From Streptomyces griseus subsp. griseus (lineage in GTDB: Bacteria; Actinomycetota; Actinomycetes; Streptomycetales; Streptomycetaceae): a stretch of DNA of 64,000 bases. Where the stretch lies: assembly GCF_000720255.1 (NCBI RefSeq), contig NZ_JOJE01000011.1, positions 1-64,000 on the forward strand, in the 5' to 3' direction. The first letter of the stretch is position 1; every line of letters starts with the position of its first letter. Positions 41,850 to 52,524 of the stretch are shown here, one piece after another. Below the pieces are notes generated by a model. That model did no database searches. It was not told where the DNA came from and was given only the letters and a program-made list of their open reading frames with translations. The translations under genes were made by a program, and so were the position numbers.

Positions 41850-41898
41850 TCTGCTGTGCACTCGGCAGGATTCGAACCTGCAACCTTCTGATCCGTAG
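41844..41898 (-). repeat. tRNA-proximal attachment-site copy (55 bp)
   Basis: Identical to 38671-38725; spans from the anticodon loop of tRNA-Arg through its 3' end into the terminator. Confidence 0.93.
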
Positions 41899-41929
41899 TC
41901 AGATGCTCTATCCGTTAAGCTACGAGTGC
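41857..41929 (-). tRNA. tRNA-Arg (anticodon ACG)
   Basis: 73 nt. Acceptor GCACTCG/CGAGTGC, anticodon arm TCTGA-CTACGGA-TCAGA (ACG, A34 to be edited by TadA), T arm with GGTTCGAATCC. No encoded CCA. Integration site of the scarred element. Confidence 0.97.
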
Positions 41930-42091
41930 TTGTTTTCTATTATTTTGTCGTCGCTCCCGGCCCTTCCGGCCCGCTCGCGGCGACAGGAAGAACATTACAT
42001 GACTGCCGTCGACATGTGAAATCCGTTAGGCGCACCGCTTGTGACCTGCAAAAACGCGCCTTGAGGGCCGATGGGCGGTCTTGGGAACGAC

Positions 42092-42120
42092 GAAGCCCCG
42101 GTCGGGATGACCGGGGCTTC
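42092..42120 (-). terminator. Terminator of tRNA-Ser(GCT)
   Basis: GAAGCCCCGGTC (42092-42103) and GACCGGGGCTTC (42109-42120) form a perfect 12-bp stem downstream of the tRNA on the minus strand. Confidence 0.9.
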
Positions 42121-42131
42121 GGGTGATCGCG

Positions 42132-42222
42132 CGGAGGCGGAGGGATTTGAACCCTCGATGGGCTTTAAGACCCAAACCGCATTAGCAGTGCGGCGCCATA
42201 GACCGGACTAGGCGACGCCTCC
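42132..42222 (-). tRNA. tRNA-Ser (anticodon GCT)
   Basis: 91 nt. Acceptor GGAGGCG/CGCCTCC, anticodon arm CCGCA-CTGCTAA-TGCGG (GCT), long variable arm, T loop GGTTCAAATCC. Confidence 0.97.
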
Positions 42223-42391
42223 AGCACAACCGCTCACGCGAGCGCGAGTGGTGCGTGCAGATGATGACACAGTCGAGCGGTGCGTCACCAATCGGCCTCT
42301 ACGGTACTAGGCAGGCGGGGCGAAGGGCAAAGTCTTTGGCCCCGGTGAGGCGCGGCCGCAACATCGCCGGATGTGGGGCGTTGGTCAGGTC

Positions 42392-42820
42392 ATGCCGCAG
42401 GTCACCTCCGGCGGGCTCCGTCGGCTCGTCGTCACCGCCGCCGCCTCCCTCGCCGCCGTCACCTCGATCCCCGCCGCCCACTCCTCCGCTTCCGGGGACC
42501 ACCTCACCGTCACCGTCCGGCACGCCGGTGATGACAGGGACGGAACGTACGAGCTGCGCTGCCATCCCGATGGGGGCAGTCACCCGCGGGCTGAGGAGGC
42601 CTGTCGGGCGGTCGATCGCAATACGCGGTGGGGGAGGGACACCTTCGCACCGGTGCCGGAGGGCGAGGTGTGCACGATGCGGTACGGCGGGCCGGCCACC
42701 GCGCACGTCACCGGGACCTGGTCCGGGCGGCCGGTCGATGCGACGTACGACCGCAGTAATGGGTGCCAGATCGCCCGCTGGGACCGGTTCGTGCCTCTCC
42801 TGCCCGACCTCGGCACGTGA
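42392..42820 (+). CDS. SSI-family secreted subtilisin-inhibitor-like protein
   Basis: 142 residues from the ATG at 42392; an ATG at 42371 is also possible. Sec signal (RRLVVTAAASLAAVTSIPAAHSSA) followed by an SSI-like domain: LTVTVRHAGDDRDGTYELRCHPDGGSHPRAEEACRAV, reactive loop VCTMRYG, then VTGTWSGRPVDATYDRSNGCQIARW. Four Cys in the normal places would form the two SSI disulfides. By alignment with SSI the P1 residue is Met (C-T-M-R-Y), which suits subtilisin/chymotrypsin-type proteases; this is inference. The C-terminus after the last Cys is short and ends LLPDLGT. Confidence 0.87.
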   Translation: MPQVTSGGLRRLVVTAAASLAAVTSIPAAHSSASGDHLTVTVRHAGDDRDGTYELRCHPDGGSHPRAEEACRAVDRNTRWGRDTFAPVPEGEVCTMRYGGPATAHVTGTWSGRPVDATYDRSNGCQIARWDRFVPLLPDLGT

Positions 42821-43202
42821 TGCCGGCTGCCCGGCCCGCAGAGGCCCCGGGCCGTGCGTGACGTACGAGTGCCTCGCCCGTAGGCGTGGGCCGACCGTTG
42901 CGTAAAGGTCGCGCGAAGGTCCTGCGGGGCCGGGGGGCGGGGAGAGGGGACGGTGCGCCGGCGGGAGGAAGTGCCGGCGGGGCGGGGTCTTGGCCGGTCA
43001 CGGGTTACCGGCGGTGCGGGGGCTTGGCCGGTTGTGACCTGCCGCTCACACGTTCTATGTCACTTCATGGTGCGAGCTGCCTCTCATCCTGCGTCGCGAC
43101 CGCAACCTCAGCGCTTAGACTCCCTCGCGTGACACGCCGCGGGCCGGTTGGCAAGATGGCCCGAGCGGTCGGCAAGGTGCGGTAACAGGGAGGAAGCGAC
43201 TC
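42821..43202. other. Intergenic, no gene seen
   Basis: 382 bp of very GC-rich sequence. It contains a weak GCCCGG/CCGGGC hairpin just after the SSI gene and the promoter of the PAS giant; no frame is convincing. Confidence 0.45.
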
Positions 43203-46200
43203 GTGAGCAGCAGGCCATCCCGAGGCGCTGCTCGCCTCGCAGCCATACTGGACGCTCTGCCGGACGCGTTGGTGCTGGTCAACGCCAACGGGACCGTCGT
43301 CAACGCCAACACCATCGCCCTGGAGGCCTTCGAGACTCCGGGCACCGCCCTCGTCGGGCGAGGGCTGCTCGATCTGCTGCCCCAGTTCGACTCGCGGCTC
43401 ATTCCCGGCTCCATGCGCCGGCCCGACCACATGGACCCGCGCGGCCGTACCAAGCCGACGCGCATGGTCGCCCGGCGGACGGACGGCACCGAGTTCCCGG
43501 TCGAGGTCACCAGCGCGAACCTCGAGAACGGACAGCAGGCCTACGACGGTTACGGCTACACCGGCGACGAACTGCTGATGCTCGTCGTCCGCGACCTGTC
43601 CGGGACCATCGACACCGAGGCCGAGCTGGCCCGCTCGCAGCGGCAGACCGAGATGATCCTGCGGGCCGCGTCGGAGGGCGTGGTCGGGACCGACACCGAC
43701 GGGCACATCGTTCTCGTCAATCCGGCCGCCGCGCAGATCCTGGGCTACCGCGCCAGCGACCTCGGCGGCAAGGAGCTGCACGAACTCGTGCTGCACTCGC
43801 GCGCCGACGGCTCCCCCTTCCCCTACGAGGAGTCGCCGCTCGCCGACACCCTGCGCTCCGGGCGCAAGCACCGGGTGCGCGGACAGGTGCTGTGGTCCAA
43901 GAGCGGGGACAAGGTCTCCGTCGACCTGACCACCGCGCCGGTACGCGACGGCGACCAGCTCGTCGGCGCCGTCATGACCTTCGCCGACCGGCGCCCCTAC
44001 GACACCCTCGCCGAGGAGAAGGCGGCCGTCGAGAAGCGGCACGAGGAAGAGGTGGAGCGGCTCTCCGAGGAGCACGCCTCCGACCTCACCGCGCTGCGCC
44101 AGCAGCACGTCACCGAGGTGGAGGAGCTGCGCGAGCAGCACGAGGAGGAGCTGGCGGCCGGCGAGGACCGGTACGCCGCCCTCGCCGAGCGCGAGAAGGA
44201 CCGCTACGAGGCCCTCGCCGGGCGGCACGAGCAGTTGCTGACCCTGCTGGGGCGCTCGCTGCGCGGGCCGCTGGACGAGCTGCGCCGCGAGCTGGCCGCG
44301 CTCGCCGCGGACGACGCCGGGCAGCTGTGGCCCGAGGCCAACCAGGTGCTGCACCACCTGTCGGCGGGCTACTCCAGGATCACCACCCTGATCGACAACG
44401 TCCTCGGCTACCAGCTGATCGACACCGGCGATCGGACGATCACCCGTACGAACGTGATGCTCGACTCCGTCGTCGCCGCCGGCGTCGACGGGGCAGTCGA
44501 GCTCATCGGGCCCGGGCGGGTGCAGTTCGCCGTGCACGCGCCGCCCATCGAGGCCCAGGTCGACGCCCGGCTCCTGGCCACCGCGCTCGCGCATCTCGTC
44601 GCGGACGTGGCGGGCGTGGACGCGACCGGCAACTCGCCCGTCTCGGCGGGCGGTTACATGGACAACACCGTCGTGGTGGCGGCGGCGCAGCGCGGTGAGG
44701 TCGTACGGATCGAGGTGCGCGGGCCGTACACCGGGGGAGACCCGGTGCACGAGCCGATCGTGCGCGGGATCGTCCGGGCGCACGGTGGCGTGCTCCAGAC
44801 GCACGAGGTGCCGGGCATGAGCGGCAGTGCGTACGTCCTCGAAGTCCCGCTCGGGGAAGGAGCCGGTGCCGTCGCGGCCACGGCTCCGGCCGCGCTCGGG
44901 GCCGGGGGGACGGGCGGCGCCGACGACACCGGCACGGCAGGGGGCACGGCCGCCGGGCAGACGTCCGGTGGCGGACGTCGGCGGGGCCGGCGTGCCAACA
45001 CGGACGCGTTCCTGGAGATCGAGGCCCCGAGCGGCCAGAGCAGTGACGGCGGGGCCGGTGACCAGGGCTCCGGCCACTTGGACGGCTCCGACGATTCCTA
45101 CGGTCTTGGGGGTGCCGACGGCTCGGGTGGTTTCGGCGGTCCCGGTGGTTCCGACGCTGAGGGTGCCGCACCCACCGGGCGGCGGCGCAGGCGTGCGGCC
45201 GCCGAGGCGGAGGCGTCCGTCCCCGCTTCGGGCGAAGGTGGCGAGGTCTCCGGCGGTACCGGGCGGCGGCGCGGGCGGCCGGCCGAGGACGCCGTCGCCG
45301 CGGCGTTTTCCGGCGCGGCCCAGGCGTTGCCTCCGGGGTTGGTCCAGGCACTGCCTCAGGGGTCCGCCGCGGGCGTGTCCGAGGGGGCGGTCGTGATGGC
45401 CGCCGAGCATTCGGCGGGTACCGCGGCCTCGGGTACGGGGCTCGGCGGGACCGTTCCGCCGCAGGGCGTGCCCGCGCCCGGCGGCCGACGCGCCCGGCCT
45501 GACGCCGACGAACAGCACGCGTTGCCGCCGGCACTGCCCGCCGCGGGTTCCGGCACCGCGGACGCGGGTGGCTCCGACGCGGGTGAGAACCCGCAGCCGA
45601 CCGGGCGCCGTCGGCGCGCCCTGGCCGCCGCGAACGAGCGGGCCGCCGCGCAACAAGCCGGTCCCCGCTCGGTGTTCGCTCTGCCTCCGGCGGAGGCGGA
45701 CCGGACTGCGGACAGCGCGGACGGTACGGAGGGCGTGCAGGGCGCGCCGGGTACGGCCGGTGTTCCGGGTACGGCCGACGTGCCGGGGGCGCCGGGTGCG
45801 GCGGGGCAGGTTCCCGCGCAGGCTCAGGTCCCGGCGCAGGGGGCGGTGCCGCAACCCGTCCCCCGGCAGATTCCCCAACAGATTCCGCAGCAGATTCCCC
45901 AGCAGGTCGCTCCTCAGGGCGTACCGCAGGGTGCCCAGCAGACGTCCGTGCACGTTCCCCGGCAGATGCCGGTCTCCGCGCCGGTCGCCCCGGCCGAGGC
46001 CCTGATCGACGACGGTCGGCACGACGCCGCTCCGCACGACCAGTCCAGCGACCACACTCCGCCGCAGCCGCACCCCACGAGCGCCCCGACGGGCCGCCGC
46101 CGACGCGCCGTGGCCCAGCCGGCCCAGCCGAACGAGGCTGTCGGAACGCCGGAGCAGGAAGCTCCCGCGCCACCGGTTCCGCCGGCCCCCGGCGACGCCG

Positions 46201-47804
46201 CTCCGACAGCTCCGGCTCAGGGGCAGGCCCCGTCCGCCGTTCCCGCGCAGAGCCAGGGACAGGCACAGGCACAGGCACAGGCTGCCCAGGCCGCCACCGG
46301 CCAGCCCCTCCCCGCAGCCGCGCCGAGCACCCCGGGCGCCGGTACGCCCGTACCGGCGAACGGCACACCCGCGTCCGGCACCACTCCGGCACAGATGCCT
46401 ACGCCCGCTCAGCCGGCGCCGAACGCCTCGAACACGCCGGCCACGGGCACCCCCCTCCCGCCGGAAGCCCCGGCGCCCGCCCGGCCCCAGCAGGCACAGC
46501 AGGCCCAGCCCCGCCCCGCCCAGCCCCTCCCGGCCGAAGCCGCCGCTGCCGCCGGCGTCGGTGCCCCAGTGGACCCCAACTCCACCCAGGGCCGGGCCAT
46601 CAGCGTGCGGACCCTGGGTCAGGGCGTGCCGTTCACGCGGCAGGCGGCCCAGGTGCAGCAGCCGACGGCCGCGACTCCTCCCCCGCACCAGTCGAATGGT
46701 TCCGGTCGGCGTCGCAAGCTCGGTACGCGGCAGGAGCCGGTCGCCGCGCCCCCGGAGCAGGCGGCCCGCCCGCACCCGCAGACGGAGCAGCCTGCCGTAC
46801 CGCCCCAGACGCATGGCCGCCCCCCGGCGCAGGCTCAGCCCCAGTCCCAGACCACTCCGCCGGGTCAGCCACAGCAGGCGCCTCAGCCGCAGGCGCAGCC
46901 TCAGCCCCAGCCGTCCCTGGCCGGTCAGTCCCGGCTCGCGCAGGCGACGGAGGGGGCGGGACGGTCGTATGCCATAGGCGCGCCGGACGAGAACGCCGCC
47001 GAGGGGCCCGAGCCGCTGGACGGGCCGGGCGGGGCGGTCGAGGTGGCGGATCCGCCGCGGCCGCAGCCGATGGACGACGAGCTGCCGCCGGAGCCGCTGG
47101 ACAACCCGCGGCGGCTGCTGGTGTGGCCGGCGCCGGACGTGAGTACGCAGCAGGCGCTGAGCGACCGCGGGTACCGGCCGGTCATCGTGCACTCGCGCGA
47201 GGAGGTCGACGCGCAGATCGCCGCCTTCCCGGCCGCGCTGTTCGTGGACCCGCTGACCGGGCCGATCACGCGCACCGCGTTGCAGTCGCTGCGGCAGGCC
47301 GCCGTGGCCGCTGAGGTGCCGGTGCTGGTCACGGCCGGGCTGGGGCAGGCGACGCGTGAGGCGGCGTACGGCGCCGACCCCGCCGTACTGCTGAAGGCGC
47401 TCGCTCCGCGGGACAGTGAGCAGCATCCGCCGCGGGTACTGCTGATCGAGGAGCACGCGGAGATCGCGCTGGCGTTGACGTCGACGCTGGAGCGGCGTGG
47501 GATGCAGGTCGCGCGGGCGGCGAGTGACGCGGACGCCGTGACGCTCGCCGGGCAGCTGCGGCCCAACCTGGTGGTGATGGACCTGATGCAGGTGCATCGG
47601 CGCCGGGCCGGGATCGTCGACTGGCTGCGGGCGAACGGGCAGCTCAACCGCACCCCGCTCGTCGTCTACACGGCCGCCGTGGACCAGGCCGACCTGCCCC
47701 GGCTGGCGTCGGGCGAGACGGTTCTCTTCCTCGCCGAGCGCTCCACCAGCTCGGAGGTGCAGAGCCGGATCGTCGACCTGCTGGCCAGGATCGGAACGAA
47801 CTGA
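43203..47804 (+). CDS. Giant PAS/pseudo-histidine-kinase/receiver-like signalling protein
   Basis: 1533 residues, GTG start with GGGAGGAAG upstream. Order: PAS about 10-135 (ILDALPDALVLVNANGTVVNAN), PAS about 145-265 (ILRAASEGVVGTDTDGHIVLVNPAAAQILGY), acidic coiled coil 270-345, DHp-like helices in which the H-box is RSLRGPLDEL with no His, and an ATPase-like domain lacking the N-box Asn. About 700 disordered Pro/Ala/Gln/Gly residues with repeated GRRRR clusters follow, then two receiver-like domains (1280-1533; PRRLLVWPAPDV and PRVLLIEEHAEIALALTSTLERRGMQVARAASDADAV, with Asp in VVMDLM). Probably a scaffold or allosteric switch, not an active kinase. It stands alone as a transcription unit. 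Confidence 0.88.
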   Translation: MSSRPSRGAARLAAILDALPDALVLVNANGTVVNANTIALEAFETPGTALVGRGLLDLLPQFDSRLIPGSMRRPDHMDPRGRTKPTRMVARRTDGTEFPVEVTSANLENGQQAYDGYGYTGDELLMLVVRDLSGTIDTEAELARSQRQTEMILRAASEGVVGTDTDGHIVLVNPAAAQILGYRASDLGGKELHELVLHSRADGSPFPYEESPLADTLRSGRKHRVRGQVLWSKSGDKVSVDLTTAPVRDGDQLVGAVMTFADRRPYDTLAEEKAAVEKRHEEEVERLSEEHASDLTALRQQHVTEVEELREQHEEELAAGEDRYAALAEREKDRYEALAGRHEQLLTLLGRSLRGPLDELRRELAALAADDAGQLWPEANQVLHHLSAGYSRITTLIDNVLGYQLIDTGDRTITRTNVMLDSVVAAGVDGAVELIGPGRVQFAVHAPPIEAQVDARLLATALAHLVADVAGVDATGNSPVSAGGYMDNTVVVAAAQRGEVVRIEVRGPYTGGDPVHEPIVRGIVRAHGGVLQTHEVPGMSGSAYVLEVPLGEGAGAVAATAPAALGAGGTGGADDTGTAGGTAAGQTSGGGRRRGRRANTDAFLEIEAPSGQSSDGGAGDQGSGHLDGSDDSYGLGGADGSGGFGGPGGSDAEGAAPTGRRRRRAAAEAEASVPASGEGGEVSGGTGRRRGRPAEDAVAAAFSGAAQALPPGLVQALPQGSAAGVSEGAVVMAAEHSAGTAASGTGLGGTVPPQGVPAPGGRRARPDADEQHALPPALPAAGSGTADAGGSDAGENPQPTGRRRRALAAANERAAAQQAGPRSVFALPPAEADRTADSADGTEGVQGAPGTAGVPGTADVPGAPGAAGQVPAQAQVPAQGAVPQPVPRQIPQQIPQQIPQQVAPQGVPQGAQQTSVHVPRQMPVSAPVAPAEALIDDGRHDAAPHDQSSDHTPPQPHPTSAPTGRRRRAVAQPAQPNEAVGTPEQEAPAPPVPPAPGDAAPTAPAQGQAPSAVPAQSQGQAQAQAQAAQAATGQPLPAAAPSTPGAGTPVPANGTPASGTTPAQMPTPAQPAPNASNTPATGTPLPPEAPAPARPQQAQQAQPRPAQPLPAEAAAAAGVGAPVDPNSTQGRAISVRTLGQGVPFTRQAAQVQQPTAATPPPHQSNGSGRRRKLGTRQEPVAAPPEQAARPHPQTEQPAVPPQTHGRPPAQAQPQSQTTPPGQPQQAPQPQAQPQPQPSLAGQSRLAQATEGAGRSYAIGAPDENAAEGPEPLDGPGGAVEVADPPRPQPMDDELPPEPLDNPRRLLVWPAPDVSTQQALSDRGYRPVIVHSREEVDAQIAAFPAALFVDPLTGPITRTALQSLRQAAVAAEVPVLVTAGLGQATREAAYGADPAVLLKALAPRDSEQHPPRVLLIEEHAEIALALTSTLERRGMQVARAASDADAVTLAGQLRPNLVVMDLMQVHRRRAGIVDWLRANGQLNRTPLVVYTAAVDQADLPRLASGETVLFLAERSTSSEVQSRIVDLLARIGTN

Positions 47805-47814
47805 GGCACCGGGG

Positions 47815-47913
47815 CCGGCTCGTCGGCGTGCGGTCGGACCGACCCGGCCGGCTCGTCGGCGTGCGGTCGGACCGACCCGGCCGGCTCATCGGCCTGCGGT
47901 CGGACCGACCGGG
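47815..47913 (+). repeat. Three 33-bp repeats carrying GGTCGGACCGACC hairpins
   Basis: Units at 47815, 47848 and 47881; each contains the palindrome GGTCGG-A-CCGACC. They follow the PAS giant and may form three small terminator hairpins. A run of GGTCTCC heptamers follows (about 47938-47990). Confidence 0.9.
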
Positions 47914-48040
47914 CCGGCTCGCCGACGGGCAGCCAGTCTCCCGTCTTCGGTCTCCGGTCTCCGGTCTCCGGTCTCCCGTCTCCGGACCACTTCCTGCCGC
48001 CCCGGATCCGAACGAACCACGGAACCCGCGAACCCGCTCG

Positions 48041-48619
48041 CTAGCGGGCGACCAGTCTCCGGGCCGCTTCCTTGATGGACGCGCGCAGGCGGTCGCGGTC
48101 CGTTTCCGCGCCGCCGGCCAGGATGCGCTTCATCTGGGGGACGACGACGGCCCAGTTGGCCAGTGCGGTGAGCAGGAACAGCAGGTCGCGGGGTGGGATC
48201 GCGTCGGTGATGACGCCCCGGGCCTGGCCGTCCTCGACGGCGGCGACCTTGCGGGTGTAGTGGTTCTGGCGCTCGGTCTCGTCGGGCAGTTCGGCGTCGC
48301 CGTACTCGAGGCCCTCCCAGAAGAGCAGGCGCAGCAGTTCGGGGTGGTCGGCGTGGTAGTCCATCAGCCGGTCGATCCAGCCCTCGATGTCGTCCGGGTC
48401 GACGGGGACGGCGGCGGCCAGGTCGACCATGCGCTTTTCGAGGACGTGGGTGAAGAGCTCGGCCTTGTTGCCGAAGTAGGCGTAGATGAGCTGCTTGTTC
48501 GCCTTGGCCTCGGCGGCGATGCGGTCGATGCGCGCGCCCGCGATGCCGTGCCGGGCGAACTCGGCAACGGCCGCCTCGAAGATGCGGGCCTTGGTGGCCT
48601 CGGGGTCCCTTACTGCCAT
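48041..48619 (-). CDS. TetR-family regulator
   Basis: 192 residues from the ATG at 48619. HTH: TKARIFEAAVAEFARHGIAGARIDRIAAEAKANKQLIYAYFGNKAELFTHVL in the usual place, then a helical C-terminal domain (LANWAVVVPQMKRILAGG). It is divergent from an MFS exporter gene; two AACCAAC/GTTGGTT palindromes lie between the start codons. It should repress the exporter and itself. Confidence 0.92.
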   Translation of the reverse strand: MAVRDPEATKARIFEAAVAEFARHGIAGARIDRIAAEAKANKQLIYAYFGNKAELFTHVLEKRMVDLAAAVPVDPDDIEGWIDRLMDYHADHPELLRLLFWEGLEYGDAELPDETERQNHYTRKVAAVEDGQARGVITDAIPPRDLLFLLTALANWAVVVPQMKRILAGGAETDRDRLRASIKEAARRLVAR

Positions 48620-48641
48620 GGGACCAGAGTAGACGGCCACT

Positions 48642-48717
48642 AACCAACTATTTGGTTGACATGGAATGGAGAGCCGCCGCACGCTGTTCCCGCAATGAAT
48701 CAACCAACCAGTTGGTT
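48642..48717. promoter_or_regulatory. Two TetR operators in the tetR/MFS intergenic region
   Basis: AACCAAC-TAT-TTGGTT (48642-48657) and AACCAAC-CA-GTTGGTT (48702-48717) are near-identical palindromes about 60 bp apart, each close to one of the divergent genes. Confidence 0.88.
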
Positions 48718-48749
48718 ATTAGAGTCGGCTCCAAGGAGTGCGTTCGTCC

Positions 48750-49982
48750 ATGTCGTCACCGACCAGCACCCTGCAAGCACAGACAGCGCCGGGAACACGG
48801 AACGCGCCCCGGGGCGGCCCCCTCTTCCTCGCCCTCATCGCCCTGTGCACCGCCGTCACCGCCGCCAACATCTACCTCGCGGCCCCGCTGCTCCCCCTCA
48901 TCGCCGACGACTTCGGCACGACCCCCTCGGCCGTGGCCTGGATCGCCTCGGTCGCCCAGTTCGGATACGCCGCCGGCCTGCTGTTCTTCGCCCCGCTCGG
49001 TGACCGCGTGAACCGGCGCCGCATCGTCACCGTCCTCTCCCTCGTCACCGCGGCGGCGCTGGTGGCGGCGGCGGCCTCCGGCGGCACCACCGCCCTCGCG
49101 GCCACCGTGTTCGTCGCCTCGGCCACGACCGTCGTACCGCAGCTGCTCGTCCCGCTGGTCGCCGAGCGCGCCCCCGCCCACCGGCGCGCCAGTCATGTCG
49201 CCGCCGTCATCGCGGGCCTGTTCACCGGCATCGTCGCGGCGCGTGTCCTCGGCGGACTCGCGGGACAGGCCTTCGGCTGGCGTGCGGTGTTCCTGGGCGC
49301 GGCGGCCCTCACCGCGGTCCTCGGCCTGCTGACGGCCACCGTCCTGCCGACGGCCCGCAACCGGCGTGACGGCGGGCTCCTCACCGGGATCGCCGCGATG
49401 CCGGGCCTGGTGCGCAGGTCACCCGACCTGTGGCGGGCGTGCGTGCGCCAGGCCGGGATGTACGGCGCCTGGAGCGCCCTGTGGACGTCCCTCGCCCTGC
49501 TGCTGACGGGGGAGCGGTACGGCATGTCTACCGCGACCGCCGGGCTCTTCGGCCTCTTCGGGCTGGCGGCGGCCGCGGTGGCGCCGCTGGCGGGCGGCCT
49601 GGTCGACCGCTTCGGCGCCGCCAGGGTCGTACGGTCGGCTTATCTGCTCGCGACTGTGTCCGTACCGCTGTTCTGGCTGGGCGGCCATCGGCTGCCGGCG
49701 CTCTTCGTGGCCGCGATCACGGTCCACGCCGCCCTGGTCGCCTCCCACATCGCCAACCAGACCCTCGCCCTGACCACGACCTCCTCCCCCGCCGCCGCCA
49801 ACAGCGCCTACGTCGTCTCCGGCTTCACCGGCGGCGCCCTCGCCTCGGCCCTCGCGGGCCTCGCCTTCACCTACTGGGCGTGGACCGGCGTGTGCGCGGT
49901 GGCGGGGCTGTGGCTGCTGCTGGGGTGGGGGACCACCGCGGGGGCCACCGCCGTACGGAGTGCACGGGCCGTACGGCGGTGA
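48750..49982 (+). CDS. DHA1-type MFS exporter
   Basis: 410 residues from the ATG at 48750, with AAGGAG about eleven bases upstream. Twelve helices with [72 protein letters not shown] containing motif A (GDRVNRRR), and [14 protein letters not shown] in the motif C/D area. The second half has [13 protein letters not shown]. Under control of the divergent TetR. Substrate unknown. The gene ends 18 bp before the convergent acyl-CoA ligase stop. Confidence 0.92.
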   Translation: MSSPTSTLQAQTAPGTRNAPRGGPLFLALIALCTAVTAANIYLAAPLLPLIADDFGTTPSAVAWIASVAQFGYAAGLLFFAPLGDRVNRRRIVTVLSLVTAAALVAAAASGGTTALAATVFVASATTVVPQLLVPLVAERAPAHRRASHVAAVIAGLFTGIVAARVLGGLAGQAFGWRAVFLGAAALTAVLGLLTATVLPTARNRRDGGLLTGIAAMPGLVRRSPDLWRACVRQAGMYGAWSALWTSLALLLTGERYGMSTATAGLFGLFGLAAAAVAPLAGGLVDRFGAARVVRSAYLLATVSVPLFWLGGHRLPALFVAAITVHAALVASHIANQTLALTTTSSPAAANSAYVVSGFTGGALASALAGLAFTYWAWTGVCAVAGLWLLLGWGTTAGATAVRSARAVRR

Positions 49983-49999
49983 CGGTGACCCTGACCGGG

Positions 50000-51655
<1,656 letters not shown>

Positions 51656-51788
51656 GGTGTCCTCCCGGGCGACATTGCAACACGGCGGTAAAGGCTGCGC
51701 CGATTCTGCGCACATACCGCGTGGTATGTCACTAGCTTCGGGCGATCGATCACTCGACGTCGACGAGCGATCGCCCGAACGTGTGGAC

Positions 51789-52343
51789 CTAGCGTGCGAC
51801 TTCCAGCTCCGGATCCTCGCGCAGTTTGCCGAGCGCCCTCGACACCGCCGACTTCACCGTGCCGACCGACACGCCGAGCAACTCGGCCGTCTGGGCCTCG
51901 CTCAGGTCCTCGTAGTACCTGAGGACGACCATCGCCCGCTGTCGTGCGGGCAGCTTGCCGATCGCCCGCCACATCGCGTCGTGCAGCGCCTGCCGCTCCG
52001 CCGGGTCGCCACCGGGCATCGGCTCCGGCTCGGGCAGCTCGTCGCAGGCGAACTCGTCCACCCTGCGCTTGCGCCACTGCGAGGTGCGCGTGTTCAGCAG
52101 CGCGCGGCGCACATAGCCGTCCAGCGCCCGGTGGTCCTCGATGCGGTCCCAGGCCACGTACGTCTTGGCCAGCGCGGTCTGCAGCAGGTCCTCGGCGTCG
52201 CTCGGGTTGGCGGTGAGCGACCGGGCGGTGCGCAGCAGCACCGGTTGCCTGGCCCGGACGTACGACGAGAAGGAGGGGTACGTCGCGTACGGGCGGGACC
52301 GCGTCCCGGCGTCGGAGGCGCTGGTGCAGACGGGTGGGGTCAT
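51789..52343 (-). CDS. SigE-family ECF sigma factor
   Basis: 184 residues from the ATG at 52343. Region 2: FSSYVRARQPVLLRTARSLTANPSDAEDLLQTALAKTYVAWDRIEDHRALDGYVRRALLNTRTSQWRKRR with the RTSQWRKR signature of the SigE group. Region 4: LPARQRAMVVLRYYEDLSEAQTAELLGVSVGTVKSAVSRALGKLRED. The actinobacterial members of this group often have no adjacent anti-sigma, as here. It is followed by the acyl-CoA ligase gene and preceded by the thiolase operon on the same strand, but large gaps suggest separate transcripts. Confidence 0.92.
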   Translation of the reverse strand: MTPPVCTSASDAGTRSRPYATYPSFSSYVRARQPVLLRTARSLTANPSDAEDLLQTALAKTYVAWDRIEDHRALDGYVRRALLNTRTSQWRKRRVDEFACDELPEPEPMPGGDPAERQALHDAMWRAIGKLPARQRAMVVLRYYEDLSEAQTAELLGVSVGTVKSAVSRALGKLREDPELEVAR

Positions 52344-52524
52344 GGCTCAACGCTAGGAGTGAGGGCCCCTCCACCGGATCGGCCGCAGGTCCTGAAGCGG
52401 ACTCCGCCTCAGGTTGTAGGGGTGGCGTCGCCTCCACCTCCTGAGGGTGGACGAGAGGAGGGCGCGTAGTACGGGTTCACCCCTGCGGGTAGGACGTACG
52501 CGGCAGCCGGGCTCCACGGGGCGC

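Larger units (their letters stand above)
38671..41929. mobile_element. Scar of an integrative (AICE-like) element in tRNA-Arg(ACG)
   Basis: A 55-bp perfect direct repeat (38671-38725 and 41844-41898) covers the tRNA-Arg(ACG) 3' half from the anticodon loop onward, the usual attachment site of a tyrosine integrase. The enclosed 3.1 kb holds a methyltransferase, a divergent TetR, a frameshifted Nudix gene like the Pif protein of pSAM2-type elements, and a headless TPR regulator. No integrase, excisionase, Rep or Tra genes are left, so the element has collapsed and cannot move by itself. Confidence 0.8.

Noticed and set aside
43065..47597. A 1510-codon minus-strand open frame opposite the PAS giant.
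   Set aside because: Wrong-strand shadow created by GC-biased third positions; the composition (Arg, Gly, His, Leu) is not protein-like and there is no domain.
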